The notes beneath the pieces are model-generated. The model saw nothing but the letters and a program-made list of their open reading frames with translations. It was not told the DNA's origin and made no database searches. From assembly GCF_024679245.1 (NCBI RefSeq), contig NC_090176.1, positions 21,130,793 through 21,194,792 of the forward strand: 64,000 nt of DNA. Direction: 5' to 3'. Positions 39,948-53,279 of this stretch are shown piece by piece (position 1 is the first letter of the stretch; the number at the start of each line of letters is the position of its first letter). The translations under genes were made by a program, and so were the position numbers. The DNA is from Pseudorasbora parva (Eukaryota; Chordata; Actinopteri; Cypriniformes; Gobionidae).

Positions 39948-42900
39948 CCGAAAAACGCATCGTGCAGACCAAACTGTAAGGGCTAGAGACTTGAAACTTG
40001 GCCAATAGGTAGTACAAAAATCGAGGAGAGGTTATCAAATTATGAGCCAGATTGGCCCATAGGTGGCGCTATAGCAACCAAAAGCGCGAAATGGCTCATA
40101 ACTCCTAAACCGTTTGATCCACACTCAAGTGTCTTATATCATTGGAAAGCTGAGACCATGACAAACAAAACGTATATCTCTGATTTCATTTCCGTCATTA
40201 AAAATTTTCCGCCATTTTGAATTTTGTTGAAAACCTATTTTTCCGAACTAGTCCCTGGTTTTTTGACCGATCGGAACCAAACCAGTGCCAAAATGTTGTC
40301 TGTAGTCTCAATATGAATATTCATTGAGAAAAAGTTGAAATTTCGATTCACGAAAGATAAGTGGATTCAAAATGGATGCTCAGGGCGGAGCCTATTTTAC
40401 TAAAAAAACTATAACTCAAAAACGAAATGAGATATCTTCACCAAACTTGGATCACATGTGTATGGGATCATTCTTTGGTCTCGATAAAAAAATCGCGACG
40501 ATTGACCACTTGGTGGCGCTATAATGTGAAAAAAACATGAAAATAGCTATAACCACACGACCGCTAGTCCGATTGACCTGAAAATTGGTATGCAGTGTCT
40601 TGGCCCAAGGTACCATGTATGTCTATGAGGACATTGGCGTATCTTAAAAAATATGGCCGCTATCGGCCAATGAAATTTGAGCACCTATAAGACAAGGGTA
40701 ACGAAGGCTGATCGGAACAAAACTTGATGGGCATGTTTGACTCATGGCACTAGAGGTCTGTAAGAATTTGGAAAGAAATCGGCCACTAGTTGGCGCTAAC
40801 GAGTTTTATGGCTCTGTAATCACGTGGTGTGGCACCCATCCACAAAATATGCATATCACCTGATAGATCTCCTCATGTTGAACAACTTTGCCTCTAGAAC
40901 TATTGCTGTCAATCATATCATTAATTAAATATTTGCAACTATGTTAAAAACATACTTTTGCAAACTAGTCCCTGGTTTTTCCCCGATCGGAACCAAACCA
41001 ATCTAGGGCAATTCTCTAGACTCTCTAGATAAATATTCATTGAAAAAAAGTTGAACTTTTGAATTTGGATGACTATAACAGGGTCATTTAAAAAGAGGGG
41101 GCCTGGCAAAGCATGCTCAAAAACCTATTAATCCTGAATGAAAACTACAAACTTCACAAAAATAGGTGGGCACGTGCAGAATATTACTCTAAAGAAGCAT
41201 GAAAAATTTCATGGAGATCGGGCAATATATGCCTCTATAAAAGTGAGAAATGTGATGAGGTACCATTGCTTTAAATGGTGTGTTCCCAAAAATTGCTATA
41301 ATAAACGGCCACCAGAGGGCAGCAGAAGACCACTCATTGGTTCATTCTGGTCAGTAAGCCAGTTTAGAAAATCATTATAACTACATTGCAAATGACATTT
41401 TGACAATGTTGACCAATTAATTTGTTCATACTAGAACGTGGTAAATCACAAAAGAATCATGGTAAATCATACTACAATGTGGTAAATTGTGGTAAACCAT
41501 GCCAGAACATGGTAAATCATGTTAAACTATGGTAAACCATGCTAGAATCATGGTAAATCATACTAGAACATGGTAAATCATAGTAATATATGCTAGAATC
41601 ATTGTAAATCATACTAGAACGTGGTAAATCATGGTAATATATGCTAGAATGATGGTAAATCATACTAGAACATGGTAAATCATAGTAATATATGCTAGAA
41701 TCATGGTAAATCATTTTTTTTATGGAATACGCTAGAATCTTGGTAAATCATACTAGAATGTGGTAAATCATGGTAATATATGCTAGAATCATGGTAAATC
41801 ATACTAGAACGTGGTAAATCATGGTAAACTATGGTAAATCACAATAGAATCATAGTACATCATTCTAGAACGTGGTAAATCATGGTAAACCATGCTAGAA
41901 TGTGGTAAATCATGGTAATATATGCTAGAATCATGGTAAATCAAAATACAACGTGGTAAATCATGGTAAACTATGGTAAATCACAATAGAATCATGGTAC
42001 ATCATTCTAGAACGTGGTAAATCATGGTAAACTATGGTAAATCACAATAGAATCATAGTAAATCATACTAAAACATGGTAAATCATGGTAAACCATGCTA
42101 GAACATGGTAAATCATGGTAAAATATGCTAGAATCATGGTAAATCATAATACAACATGGTAAACTATGGTAAATCACAATAAAATCATGGTAAATCATAC
42201 TAGATTGTGGTAAACTATAGTAAATCACAAAATAATCATGGTTAATCATACTAGAATGTGGTAAATTGTGGTAAACTATGGTAAATCATAATAGAATCAT
42301 GGTAAATGAAACTGAGCCAATGAATGTTTCTCTGCTGCCACCCTACTGGTTAAATTAGTCATTTTGTTCTATAATTCATAGACTTTAGACTTTGTAAAGT
42401 CACTATTATAACATTTAAAAATCACATTTTGTCAGTTTATCACTTCATTTCACCTGATATCTCTCAAATTCATTCAGTGCTTAAAAACCTTTCATGCAAA
42501 AGGCGTCAAATGCTTTAAATACCTACTTTTGCGAACTAGTCCCTGGTTTTTTGCCCAATCGGAACCAAACCAGTGCCAAAATGTTCTCTGTAGTCTGAAT
42601 ATCAATATTCATTGAGAAAAGTAGAAATTTCGATTTACGGTTGCTAAGGGGTGGAAAAAGAATGTTGTGGGCGGAGCCTATTTTACTAAAAAGGCTATAA
42701 CTTAAGAAGGAAATGAGATATCTTCACCAAACTTGGTACACATGTGTATGGGCTCATTTTTTGGTCTCGATAAAAAAATTGCGACGTTTGACCAGTTGGT
42801 GGCGCTATAATGTGAAAAAAACAACGACCGCTAGTCCGATTGACCTGAAAATTGGTATGCAGTGTCTTGGCCCAAGTTACTATATAAGTCTATGAGGACA

Positions 42901-43360
42901 TTGGTGTATCTCAAAAAACATGGCCGCCATCAGCCAATGAATTTTGAGCACCTATTAGATGGGGTTAACGGAGGTCCATCGGAACGAAACTCGGTGGGCA
43001 TGTTTGACTCATGGTCCTAGAGGTCTGTAAGAATTTTGAAAGAAATCGGCCACTAGTTGGCGCTAACCAAAAAGGGAAGCTCAAAAATTCACGAATATTG
43101 TTGGGTATATGTGGCATGACATGCTGATGAAGCATGCAAAGTTTTAAAGAGATCGGACTATAGGTGGCGCTATAACTGTTAAAAAGCTTTAAAAACCATG
43201 CATTTCCTATGGTAAATTGCCTATATTGGCTGTGAATGGACTTTTCCATCTATTATTTCAGTGTTTAAAATCTTGCTAAATAAAACTTAATGTCTTTAAT
43301 GCCTATGTGCTTTAAAGGCCTTAAACGCTTGAACCCCGCTAAATGCTGCTTGCAGCTTTA

Positions 43361-43423
<63 letters not shown>

Positions 43424-43430
43424 GCTGTGT
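39868..43430. repeat. 3.5-kb GGGGTTCAAGC repeat with internal duplication
   Basis: Left end GGGGTTCAAGC (39868-39878) and right end GCTTGAACCCC (43327-43337) are inverses. ATT-triplet arrays lie inside the left end (39930-39960) and outside the right end (43357-43423). About 550 bp at 40230-40800 is repeated at 42515-43070, marked by GAACTAGTCCCTGGTTTTTT, and a third fragment of it lies at about 40955-41060. GGTGGCGCTATA recurs near 40070, 40511, 42798 and 43162. There is no transposase frame, so it is probably a non-autonomous element or a chimera of copies. Confidence 0.6.
41309..42350. mobile_element. Inverted-repeat element filled with a TGGTAAATCAT minisatellite
   Basis: Ends GCCACCAGAGGGCAGCAGAA and, inverted on the right, TCTCTGCTGCCACCCTACTGG share about 35 bp with nearby ATTGGTTC / GAGCCAAT. 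The body (41425-42310) is made almost wholly of a degenerate repeat: (C)ATGGTAAATCAT alternating with ACTAGAAC/ATGCTAGAAT. It is nested in the 3.5-kb repeat and separates that repeat's duplicated halves. Small open frames there are repeat artefacts. Confidence 0.6.
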
Positions 43431-44794
43431 GAAAACGTAAGGGTGGAGAATTATGATTGATCTTTGAAGGAGAATGCTGGAAAATGAATGCTATAATGAT
43501 AAGCCTGGAGCTTTATGTTCTAAAAGGAAATTTTGCTTGATATCTTATCAGGCTAATGGTTTATTTCCCCATTTCTAAAAACTATATTCAAGAGGTACTC
43601 GCTGACCTTTACAGAGACTACTAATGTTGTCTAGGTTTAAAACAATGATCCTTGTTTTCTGTCTGTCTTGGTTTAAAACAATGATCCTTGTTTTGAGTCT
43701 GACCATTGCCACTAAAGTTTATGGATACTCTTATTGGCGAGACAATTGCTGCCAATGACAAGTGCTTTACTGTTATTTTGCCAATTCGTGCGTGAAACCC
43801 GAATATAGAGCATACTTTCATCCCTGTTTCTGTATGTCTCCTGTCTACCCTTCTTCACTTGTTATGATTTCTTCACACCATTTAGCTGTGTGCCATGAGA
43901 CAAACAGGGGCGGATAGGCTGCTCATTCTTGAATTTTGCTCAGCCAGAAAAATTGATGTAAGGTCTATGAAAGGAAAGCATGGAAAATCCAGTTTTCACC
44001 CAGACGATGACTCATTACTAAAAGAAAATGGCTGTTTGTTTATGTTTGTGAAGTCCTGCTTTAATTACAGTTTGATGAATCCATTCAAAACAGCTCAAAA
44101 TAACTCAGATTGGATTTTAAACAGTCTTTTGTGTCACTCTTAACGCAACAAACATCAAAACTGGTGACGTTCAAATGGCATCTTCAAAGATTTCTGCATT
44201 TTCCTGTGTGATGGAGGAGTTCTGCTTCACAACTTGACAGGGCACTTATTTGGAGAGTGATATGATGCACTTCCATTTTTCCTTCGTCCATTTTAAAAAC
44301 CATGTCACATACGTGGATATTCCTACATCATTACCAAAGCAACCGGTGCAGATATAGGGGTGGCTATGTCTGGACACACAAATCTTTATTTGATCACTTG
44401 CAATTAATATTGCGGAATGTCTGCCTGAAAAGTTCTAACATGAGGAATTCAGATTTGCCTGCTGTTTGAAAAATAATTACTATTTGAACCGTTTGTATGG
44501 CAAAGGGCTGTGTAAATATTCTTCAATATATATATATATATATATATTTTCATGTTTCATGAAAATTCAAAAGCACACAGGTTTAAATTGGCATAAGGGT
44601 GATTAGATGACCAACATTCCTATGAAAGATGCCATGTTTTATCATAAGACTTCTGTTCTTCTCTTTGACAGTTCAGTGATGCACCATTTCATTATGAAAT
44701 GTGTCCATTCTTTTTCTCTGCAAAACAAAAATGAATGCTAAACCTTAAATGCTAATTCATTTTTTCATTATTATTTTAAAAGATCTGACTGCAT

Positions 44795-45275
44795 CTCACT
44801 GCATTTATTTGATGAAACATACAGTAAACCAGTAATATTGTGTAATATTATTATTATTATTATATTGTAATATTATAATTACAATTACTATTTTAGCATA
44901 TTTTAAAATGTTGTTCCGTGATAGCACAGCTGAATTTTCAGCAGCATTACGCCATTCTTAAGTGCACTTTAAAAAAATCAGTAAAAATAGGGCACAAATG
45001 AACAGGATTTTCTATTTTTCCATATTTCTTTTTTTACAGGTGTTATATCTGTCTTTAGAATTTTGAACTTCATTGCGTTCTACGTTATGGTTAGCGTAAA
45101 TGTCCATAAAATTACTGGACAATGTCCAGGTGATAAGCTGCCAGTATTTTATTCCCCCATTATTTTACAGATTTATTTTTTATAGTGGTGGGTGCTTAAA
45201 TCAGAAATCATGCTGATTTGCTGCTCAAGAAACGATTATTATTTTTATTTTTTTGAACGGTAGTGTCTCATGGAT
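44795..45275 (-). repeat. Dispersed repeat, reversed and interrupted copy
   Basis: Reverse copy of the TTCAGCAAGGATGC family: CTGCATTTATTTGATGAAACA, GTAATATTGTGTAATATT, GCTGAATTTTCAGCAGCATTAC, then after about 220 unrelated bases CTCAAGAAACGATTATTATT and GAACGGTAGTGTC. Confidence 0.5.
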
Positions 45276-46625
45276 TTGTACAGATGCCACATGTAGCATA
45301 TAAAATGCTTTTCATGCAGAAATATTCTCATGCATGGGTTCATTTCCTCTTTATGTTTATGCATAAGAAGTGAAATAGAAAAAAACGCTCAGTTATTAGC
45401 TTATTTTGGTAATTAATGTTTTACATTGCTATGTCAATGATACATGCATCAATATTTGTATAGTCCAGGGCAGTATTTCCACTCAACATCGAGGTGTAAC
45501 TGTCTGTTAGCTTTTTGTAAACTTAACCCTGTTATAGGCCTCAAGATTCAGCTCACTCTAATCTGTGTTTAGACATGAAAGATGTATACCCCTTCCTCTG
45601 TAATACTGCCTGCCTCTGTTCCTCTTTTAGTTTCAGAGATGCTGAAACAGTAGTCCATAACATAATTTCATCACGCCTACATTAGATCTCTTTTTATTGA
45701 TCTTTTTGCCGAAATGTATCAAAGGATGCAATATGCCCAGAACTCTTTTGATATTATTTATCTTTGGAAACTTCTGTCATGGATTTTAAATACAAAAACA
45801 TAGGAGCAGACCCTCTCCTAAAAAGTAAACTTGTCCCAGTGGACATTTTAGGTTTCAAGAAGGTGCCCACCTCGATGCACGTTGTTGTCAAGCCCACACT
45901 GAATGAAAGCACTGCAACAGGGGTATTGATTGTAAGGCCTGAATATGCAGGTCTGTAGCATGTATACACAGCTCTGCTGAGGTAACAGTTAAAAAGACAT
46001 TCTCTGCTCACTGCCAGTCCAAGAAAGCTCAGCTAAAGAGAAAGTCACTCACACTTCCTGGTTAAGCAAAATGTGGTTGTTGTGAGATTGTGTGGCAGAC
46101 TGAAAACTGACAGTTTAGCATGAGACTGCAACAGTGTGCATGTGAAGGTCTGTTTGCTTAGCCATTGTCTTTTTTTCTTTCTTTTTTTTTTACAAAAGTA
46201 ACTGTTTTCAATCAGGTCTTGATGCATGCAACTGTTTTGAGCTGAAGGAATTACACAAAATTGTCCAGAAGTAAAATGAGAGAAATTAATATCACTCAGA
46301 AGATGAATACTGAGTTTTATCATAGCGCCAAGCAATGTGCCGTGATGAGCCTGAAATAAATTGTGTTCCTTTTATTGTGAATGGGACAAGTGTCCATGAC
46401 GTTGAGCTTTCAAGATGATAGACACCCATCTCTATTTCTGACGCTGCACAGCTATTCCCGCCACTTTATTTTAGCAGTCTGCCTGAAATGTAATTATTTT
46501 GCTTAAAAACATAAAATGTTTATTTTTTTTAATCATGAATTTTGTTATACACTATACCGGTCATAATTTGGCAATACGTTTGTGCTCACCAAGGTTGTAT
46601 TTATTTGATAAGAAATTCAGTAAAA

Positions 46626-46715
46626 ACTAGAGATGCTCCGATCAGCATTTTTGGGGCCGATCACCTATTACTGATCACCAAGATCATGATCTGCCGATTG
46701 CCGATCACAGAATGG
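46626..46715 (+). repeat. Repeat fragment, GATGCTCCGATCAGC type
   Basis: Short segment TAGAGATGCTCCGATCAGCA followed by CCGATCACC and TGCCGATCACAG; its style matches a common fish interspersed repeat, present here only as a fragment. Confidence 0.4.
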
Positions 46716-47839
46716 CAGGGGAATGGGAATCTTTTATCTATAATCTTGCAGAGTTAGCACCATTTGTAGAAATGAAACTAACTCTAAATTAACTGTATTG
46801 AGAGAGAAAAAACTGTAGAAATAGGCTAGAGTCAAGATCTTGAAGAAACACCAAGTGTTTATTTTAAAAAATTAGATAACTTAAGGCTACTGTAGGCCAT
46901 CTTAAGGCAGAGTAAAATAAAATGATTCCAAACAGAGGGGTTAGGCAGACCAACACACATCAGATCAGCTTAATGGGATGTTGCCTCTTAAAACACTGAT
47001 ATATGGCAGCTATATGTAAAACTTGTTACACCAAAACTGGCTACTGTCACAAAGGACAAAACTATGGCAAGTTTTTTTTCTTTCTGTTAATATAATGACC
47101 ATATGATGTAGTTAAGGAACCAACTTCATCATATCCAAAAAATAAAATAATGCAAGCTACTGGATGCCAATGCCATCTCGCGAGTCACGTCGGGCAGGGG
47201 TTTATGTGCATACTCGTCAAGATGGCAATTTAGTACATTTTGTATGTATTTGATTTTGACCATTGCAGCGCAATTTGTACTCGCAAGCTTTTTGTGAGAT
47301 GGGCTGTGTGTGTGTCAGGTGTGTGTGTAAGATTACGGTCTCTTGGAGAGCGCGTGAGTGCTGAGTGAACACTGGCAATACTTAAAAAATAAATGCAAAT
47401 GATAAACTTTAGTGACGATGCGACACTGTCTCGATTGTGCAGGTGGCAAATCCTGTGTCAACTGTGCAGCTCGATTTTAGTTGCAGATGCGATGCGCTGA
47501 TGTGAAGCCATTTGAGCACTTATTCATCTTAGTATTATTAATTTAAAAGAAAATCTTTTTGTAAGAAAACAAAATGTTAAAAAACATGATGCCAAACCTT
47601 TGAATTTTTATTTACAAAACATTCCTCAAATCACACATTATTTGTGGTAAACGGAAGCTCAAGCATTGAGCTTCCGTTTGAACCATTGAGATTCATTCTT
47701 TCATTATCGTGTGTTTTTTTTTAATTATTATTTTTTATAATGTTTATTACAAACTCTAGTGGAGACAACAGCTTAAGAAACACAACAAAACAAAAAAATT
47801 AAAATAAAAGAGACAAGGCAACAACAAAGTGCAAGTTGA

Positions 47840-48012
47840 CAATGAGGTTAATTCTCGTGTTTTACGCAACATGTTTGAGCTTCAGCAAGAACCAATGAGG
47901 TTCATTCTCATGTTATGCAGCACGTTTGAGCTTCCACAAAAACCTATAAGGTTATTTCTCCTGTGTTACTCAGCACGTCTGTGCTTCTGCAAGAACCAAT
48001 GAGGTTTGTTAT
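47840..48012 (+). repeat. Tandem repeat, about 60-bp unit, three copies
   Basis: Units with GAACCAATGAGGTTCATTCTC, then CAGCACGTTTGAGCTTC, at about 47845, 47890 and 47995, each slightly diverged. A related GAGCTTCCGTTTGAACCATTGAG block precedes it at 47668. Confidence 0.6.
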
Positions 48013-48059
48013 CAAGCCGGTTCAGTTAAGCTTCTGTTTATGCTCACTGATCAATGTTT

Positions 48060-48352
48060 ATATGTAAATAAAGGTCTGTATTCAATCTGTTCATCATATA
48101 AAGCAGTCATGTCTCTTCAGAAAATCTGTAGTAAATCACTCCATTCATATGGATTTGTTTTACAATCTCTTTATGAACTTTTTGAAGTGTCAAAGTTTCA
48201 GTTGCCATAACTATCAATGCGGGACAGCAAGTTCTCATTTCATCAAAAAGATCTTCATTTGTGTTCCAAAGATAAATGAAAGTGGGTTTGGAATGACATG
48301 AGGGTGCAAATAATGACATAATTTAAATTGTTGGGTGATCTAACCTTTAAAA
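48060..48352 (-). repeat. Palindromic mini-transposon, half copy
   Basis: Ends with GGTTTGGAATGACATGAGGGTG, ATTGTTGGGTGATCTAACCTTTAA, a worn version of the TTAA-family right arm. The opposite arm is missing or diverged. Confidence 0.5.
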
Positions 48353-49200
48353 TAATATTTCTAATTATACATTCATAATTTCTAATTATACATCTAATGG
48401 AAAGAGGGATTCTTTGAATGAAAGTATATGCATAATACACTTTCATGTTCCATTTTCTTGTTCTTCATGATTATTAGTCTGGGTTAGTGAACATTCTGAG
48501 ATGATGTGCAGCTTCAACACCTTTAGTGCAAACATCACTGGTCCTGTCCAGTGTAGAAAGTGTTAAATTGGAAATGTTTTCACAAGGTTCTGTTTAATCA
48601 ATGGCAAGATATAGCTGACCTGTGCTCTAGTTCCCTTAAAGTGGGCTTCTCTGGGACTTCTCTCTCAAGTCATCTCCATTTTTACACAAAGAGCTTAGAG
48701 AAATGACTTCTTTGAAGCAGGGGTTGTAACTTCCACTTCCTGATAATTGAACCAACAGTGCTCACTGGCATCCAAAATAAATTGTACAGCGTCTGTTTGT
48801 TGAATTAAATTTTAAAAAACCACTAAAGCTTTATGGACATATACTTTATAGCAAATACACAACACACACAGCATAACTTCTGATTCAATTGTACATTTAA
48901 ATATGGTTGTCAATCCAGAAACTTTACAGTGTACTTAGCACTAGCAGCATGAAAAACTAAACTTGTATTCAGATTGTGAATGGGTAATAAAACAAAGCAA
49001 GAGAAGAGGCCTTCCTTTATAATCACTAAGGCAAATTCTAAAGCACAAGCTCACTGAATTCCGCGAAAACTCCTGTTATAATGATAATAAAAAAAGCAGT
49101 CTTAATTGTACACTTAATCTCTGATTTACATTGTAGTTATAATAAAAGGATTAGCAAGCACTCGGCTTGTGTTGAAACAAAACCTTGTGTGGTTTCAGTA

Positions 49201-49690
49201 GGGCTGCACGATTAATCGAAATCGAACCGCAATCGCGATTTGGGCAATGTGGGATTATGAAAGCTTAAAGGTCCCGTTCTTCGCGATTCCATCTTTAAAA
49301 CTTTAGTTAGTGTGAAATGTTGCTGTTAGAGCATAAATAATACCTGTAAATCCCCTTGCATCTCCCCTTTATGGTAAGAGGCAGGACCTTTCCGGGCAAA
49401 GTCCGCTAAGCTGCTGTCCAATCACAACACGGGAAGCGCTGGCCCAATCAGAACTCGTTACATATTCCTTAAGGAGGGACTTCATAGAACAAGGAAATCA
49501 TCAGGCCGTTTTTAGGACAGAGAAAACAGCGGTGTACAGATAAGTAAATTGTGTGAAAAATACTGTGTTTTTTTACACGTGAAACATGAACTTATGTTAT
49601 ATTGCACACTGTAAACATAATCAAAGCTTCGAAAACGCGCGAAGAACGGGACCTTTAAAGGCTGCGATTTTAATGAAATAATAAATCAAT
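49201..49690. mobile_element. Inverted-repeat element nested in a GGGCTGCACGATTAATCG repeat
   Basis: TTAAAGGTCCCGTTCTTCGCG at 49265-49285 and its inverse CGCGAAGAACGGGACCTTTAA at 49638-49658 bound an element of about 390 bp. The outer sequence on the left (GTAGGGCTGCACGATTAATCGAAATC) resumes on the right (GCTGCGATTTTAATGAAATA), showing insertion of one repeat into another. No ORF. Confidence 0.7.
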
Positions 49691-51724
49691 GCCCAGTTTG
49701 TTAGCGAAGAGCAGCTCTGTGATGAGGAGTAAATTCTGCTCCGTCTGAAAGACTGCGAGTTTGAGTCGCTTATAATGTCCATTTGAAAAAGCAACAGGAA
49801 TCAATCATCTTCACAAACTAGTGAAGCGTTCATAAACCTGTTCAACAAAAGACAACGTTTAATAACATGTTTAACCTCACTTCATATTGTCAGTCGAGTG
49901 TTTGTGAGCTGATGTGGCTTCTTACACAGAGTGAAGCAGACGATGCATAATTATTCTATACAGTGATGAAGTCCATATCAAAAAGCACGTCGGACTCGTC
50001 CATCTCAAATTAGGTTGTGGGCAATATTAGCCCTTAGAGTGTGCACGGATCTGAACCTTAGATTCTAGCTGGAAAACGTAGACCATCTGGGATTCTTTGG
50101 AATACTCATTTCAGCGTACTATGATTTGGGACGTACTAATTCTATTTGCGAAAACTATAGGCCTAATGTGAATTGGGACGCAATGTTGGTTTTCAACGGT
50201 AAGCAGATTTGGATTCTTACTTACTTACTGACTAGCACCTCTGATAGGCCATTGCGATCACATGCTCAATAGATATGATTGTAAATGAGAGTGTTTTTTT
50301 CAAACCAGCGTCTTTCAGTGGGTACCGAACATACACACAGTACTCAGTCAGTACTACCAGTTGATTTTGATCAATTTAATGCTCCCTTGCTGAAGAGGTT
50401 AGGTTATTTTAAAAGGCAGTGTATAATTAAAATAATAAACCCATAATTACATTTAAATGTCATAACATTTAACCTCATTCTGTAGAAAATCATCACCAGT
50501 TCCATTCTTCACTCCATAAATCTCTTTTTTCAAAGTCTTTTCATATTGTATCTGTTGAATGTGTTTGTTGTGCTGTGAATGATTCAGATGAGCGACTAAA
50601 ACAAGAGCCTCATGGTGAGACAACATTTAAAAAACATCAACAAACTTATCACCACTGTCATCTGTTTTTCCATGTATTTCCATATTAGCATTAAGCATTT
50701 GGCCTAATTGCTTTTAAATATGTATGAAGTCTGAATGAGGCTTGAGAATGAAAGTGTGGAGAATGGTGGTTAATATGCGTGAAATGTCAATGCTAAATAT
50801 AAGTGTGGTAAATTTCAATCCCTCTGCCACATTGTATGGAGATCTTTAACTGCAGGCGGGAGATCTATTTCTGATGATGTCCCTTTCTATTCTTGATTGC
50901 TGTTAACACAGTATGATAAATGTGTTGTTCATTGTGATTAGTTTCTAGGCTGTGTGGTGGACTATAACAGGCAGATGGATGGTTGTTGGGTTGTTGGTTG
51001 TGTATGCTGGAGCCTGAGTCAGAATCAGCCATCCACCCCTTCAGCCCCAGACTGCAGCCCACTACCTGCTGCTTTGCCTACGCCACAGCCAAAGCAGAAA
51101 ATTATCATCAGTGGCCCTCCATCCGCCACTGATGTAGCGTATTTGCATCCTCATCCACCCTCTTTCCCAGGATTCAATTGTGTTGTACAGTCCCAGATAA
51201 AAGTTTGCTGCATTCTTTGCAGCCAAAGACTCAGAATAGGAAGTGACTCCATGGAAATTGTGTACAGCTATTTTTGTCGCACTCATTTTGTATGTGTTTG
51301 CAGGCTTACTTGATTGATTTGGATAATTGCTTTATTGAACTGGATAATACAGCACAGAGCAAATAAATATCACTTTGCCCTGGTTCCTTCTTAGTGAATG
51401 CTTGAAAGACAAATTTCCAGTCTTATTTTCTCTGCTTTGATAAAAGTTTTGTGATAGATATAATCCTTCATCATGTCTCCAATTCTTTATTTAGGACAAA
51501 GTCACTACCACCAATTTATTTTATGAAGGGTATTGTTAATAAATTATACATGCAGTATATATTGTTAAACACTAATAACATGACATTTACTTAATATGCT
51601 GATTTGGCGCTCAAAACAACTTTTATAACCACTGAAACCTTGTTCAAATGTTTGGGGAAAGTAAGGTGAAATTGATCAAAAGTGACAGTAAAGACATTTA
51701 TACTAATCAGGTATAGCATTGAAC
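49691..51724. other. Presumed inpp4a intron 1 (middle), nothing recognised
   Basis: A plus-strand frame of 119 codons at 50954-51313 is rich in Ser/Pro and has no recognisable domain or splice context; I treat it as chance. Small dispersed-repeat fragments occur at about 51600-51640 and 51660-51705. Confidence 0.45.
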
Positions 51725-52213
51725 CGACAGGTTTAACTCCAACCGTTGCTCGTATAATGCATGCCAATGGGGTGTATTTCTATGAGAGTCACTATGAGGG
51801 TAAAAAACAGACATACGAATACATATTAAACCCTGCGGCTATAGTTGCAACACATGATGTCTTAAGACATTAAACGATCAGTTTGTGTGAGAAACCAAAC
51901 AGTATTTATATATTTTTTTACCTCAAATACAAGACTATATACGTCAGCCGTCCCCTTGCCATCACTGCATCGAAGTGAGGGCAAATTACACGATATGGCA
52001 TAGAGATAAGCGCATCTGCCGCTTGTATACGCCGTATCTTGTAAATTTGTCCTGACTTTACCAAAGTGATGGCGCGCTCGCAGATTTTGTACATAGTGTT
52101 GTATTTTAGGTAAACAAATAACAAATACTGTTCGGTTTTTCACACAAACCGATTGTTTCGTGTCTTAAGACATCAATGTATCGTCATGAGCCACAGGGTT
52201 AGGATTCGTTATA

Positions 52214-53279
52214 TACTCCTGAACAAAATCTTAAGACCAGGGATTCATTGCAAGTTTTACACATTTCGCACTAGTGGATCATAACCGGGTTGTAGGTGCT
52301 GCTTCAAAATGCCAAAAGAAGAAACAGAAGCAAGAGACAAAAATGAGAGAGTGGGCAATTATTTAAAAACTGCATTTAAACTGAAACAGCCCGTTCATCA
52401 GCCGATCAAAAGTTTAAGACCATAGCCCAAAAATAAATGCACAACAGTACTAAAAGTGTCAAAAAAGGACTCAGTAGTGAGTAGCCCCACCGTTCTTGTT
52501 GATCACTTCAAAAACTCGTTTGGAGCTGGTGGGAACGTTGCTCCCTGTGGTGAAGATGGCTTCACGAAGGGCATCCACGGTCTGGAATTGACGTCCATTT
52601 TTGTAAACTTTCCTTGCCATCCATCCCCAAATGTTTTCAATGGGATTTAGTTTAGGGGAACACGCAGGATGGTCCAAAAGAGCAACGTTATTCTCCTGGA
52701 AGAAGTCCTTCGTCAGGCGGGCTTTGTGAATTGCATCGTTGTCCTGTTGAAAGACCCAGTCATTACCGCACAGACGGGGGCCCTCGGTCAAGAGGGATGC
52801 CCGCTGCAACAGATCCACATAGCCAGTCGCCGTTTGACGCCCCTGCACAACCTGAAGCTCCATTTTCCCATTGAAGGAAAAAGCACCCCAGACCATGATG
52901 GAGCCTCCTCCACTGTGCCTGGAGGACTGTGCGTAGAAAACATCTCAGGTGGGATCTCCTTGTCATGCCAGTAATGTTGGAAGCCATCAGGACCGTCCAG
53001 GTTAAAATTTTTCTCATCAGAGAAAAACAACACGTCGGATCCTGCGGCTCAGTGCAGGTGAAATCTTTTTGGGTCTACCACTTTGATCAGCTGATGAACG
53101 GCCTGTTTCAGTTTAAATGCAGTTTTCAATATATTGTCTACTCTCTATTTTTTGTCTCTCGCTCCTGTTTTTTCTTTTGGCATTTTGAATCAGCACTTAC
53201 AACCCGGTTATGATCCACAAGTGCGAAATGTGTAAAACTTGCAATGAATCCCCTGGTCTTAAGATTTTGTTCAGGAGTG
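52214..53279 (-). mobile_element. Tc1-type transposon (third subfamily)
   Basis: Terminal inverted repeats of about 70 bp, TACTCCTGAACAAAATCTTA on the left and TAAGATTTTGTTCAGGAGTG on the right, extending through GTGGATCATAACCGGGTTGT and its inverse. TA duplications lie at 52212-52213 and 53280-53281. The interior carries a minus-strand transposase remnant. Full-length Tc1 elements are about 1.2-1.6 kb, so this copy has lost its N-terminal coding part. Confidence 0.85.
52471..53033 (-). pseudogene. Tc1-type transposase remnant, catalytic half
   Basis: From about 53033 leftwards one frame gives FFSDEKNFNLDGPDGFQHYW with the first catalytic Asp. A second frame from 52896 gives VWGAFSFNGKMELQ, then DWVFQQDNDAIHKARLT with the second Asp, and SPKLNPIENIWGWMARKVY with the Glu, to a stop near 52471. 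At least one frameshift lies between them (around 52880-52900), and the DNA-binding N-terminus is missing. Confidence 0.82.

Larger units (their letters stand above)
43431..49200. other. Presumed inpp4a intron 1 (left part), no gene recognised
   Basis: No exon with credible splice context and protein similarity was found. Contents: a short direct duplication of AAAACAATGATCCTTGTTTT (about 43638-43695), a reversed dispersed repeat (44795-45275, interrupted), a GATGCTCCGATCAGCA repeat fragment (46626-46715), a tandem block (47840-48012) and a mini-transposon half (48060-48352). Confidence 0.5.

Noticed and set aside
50954..51313. 119-codon Ser/Pro-rich plus-strand frame upstream of inpp4a
   Set aside because: No similarity recognised, no convincing splice context, and the inpp4a N-terminus is accounted for by the exon at 54226.
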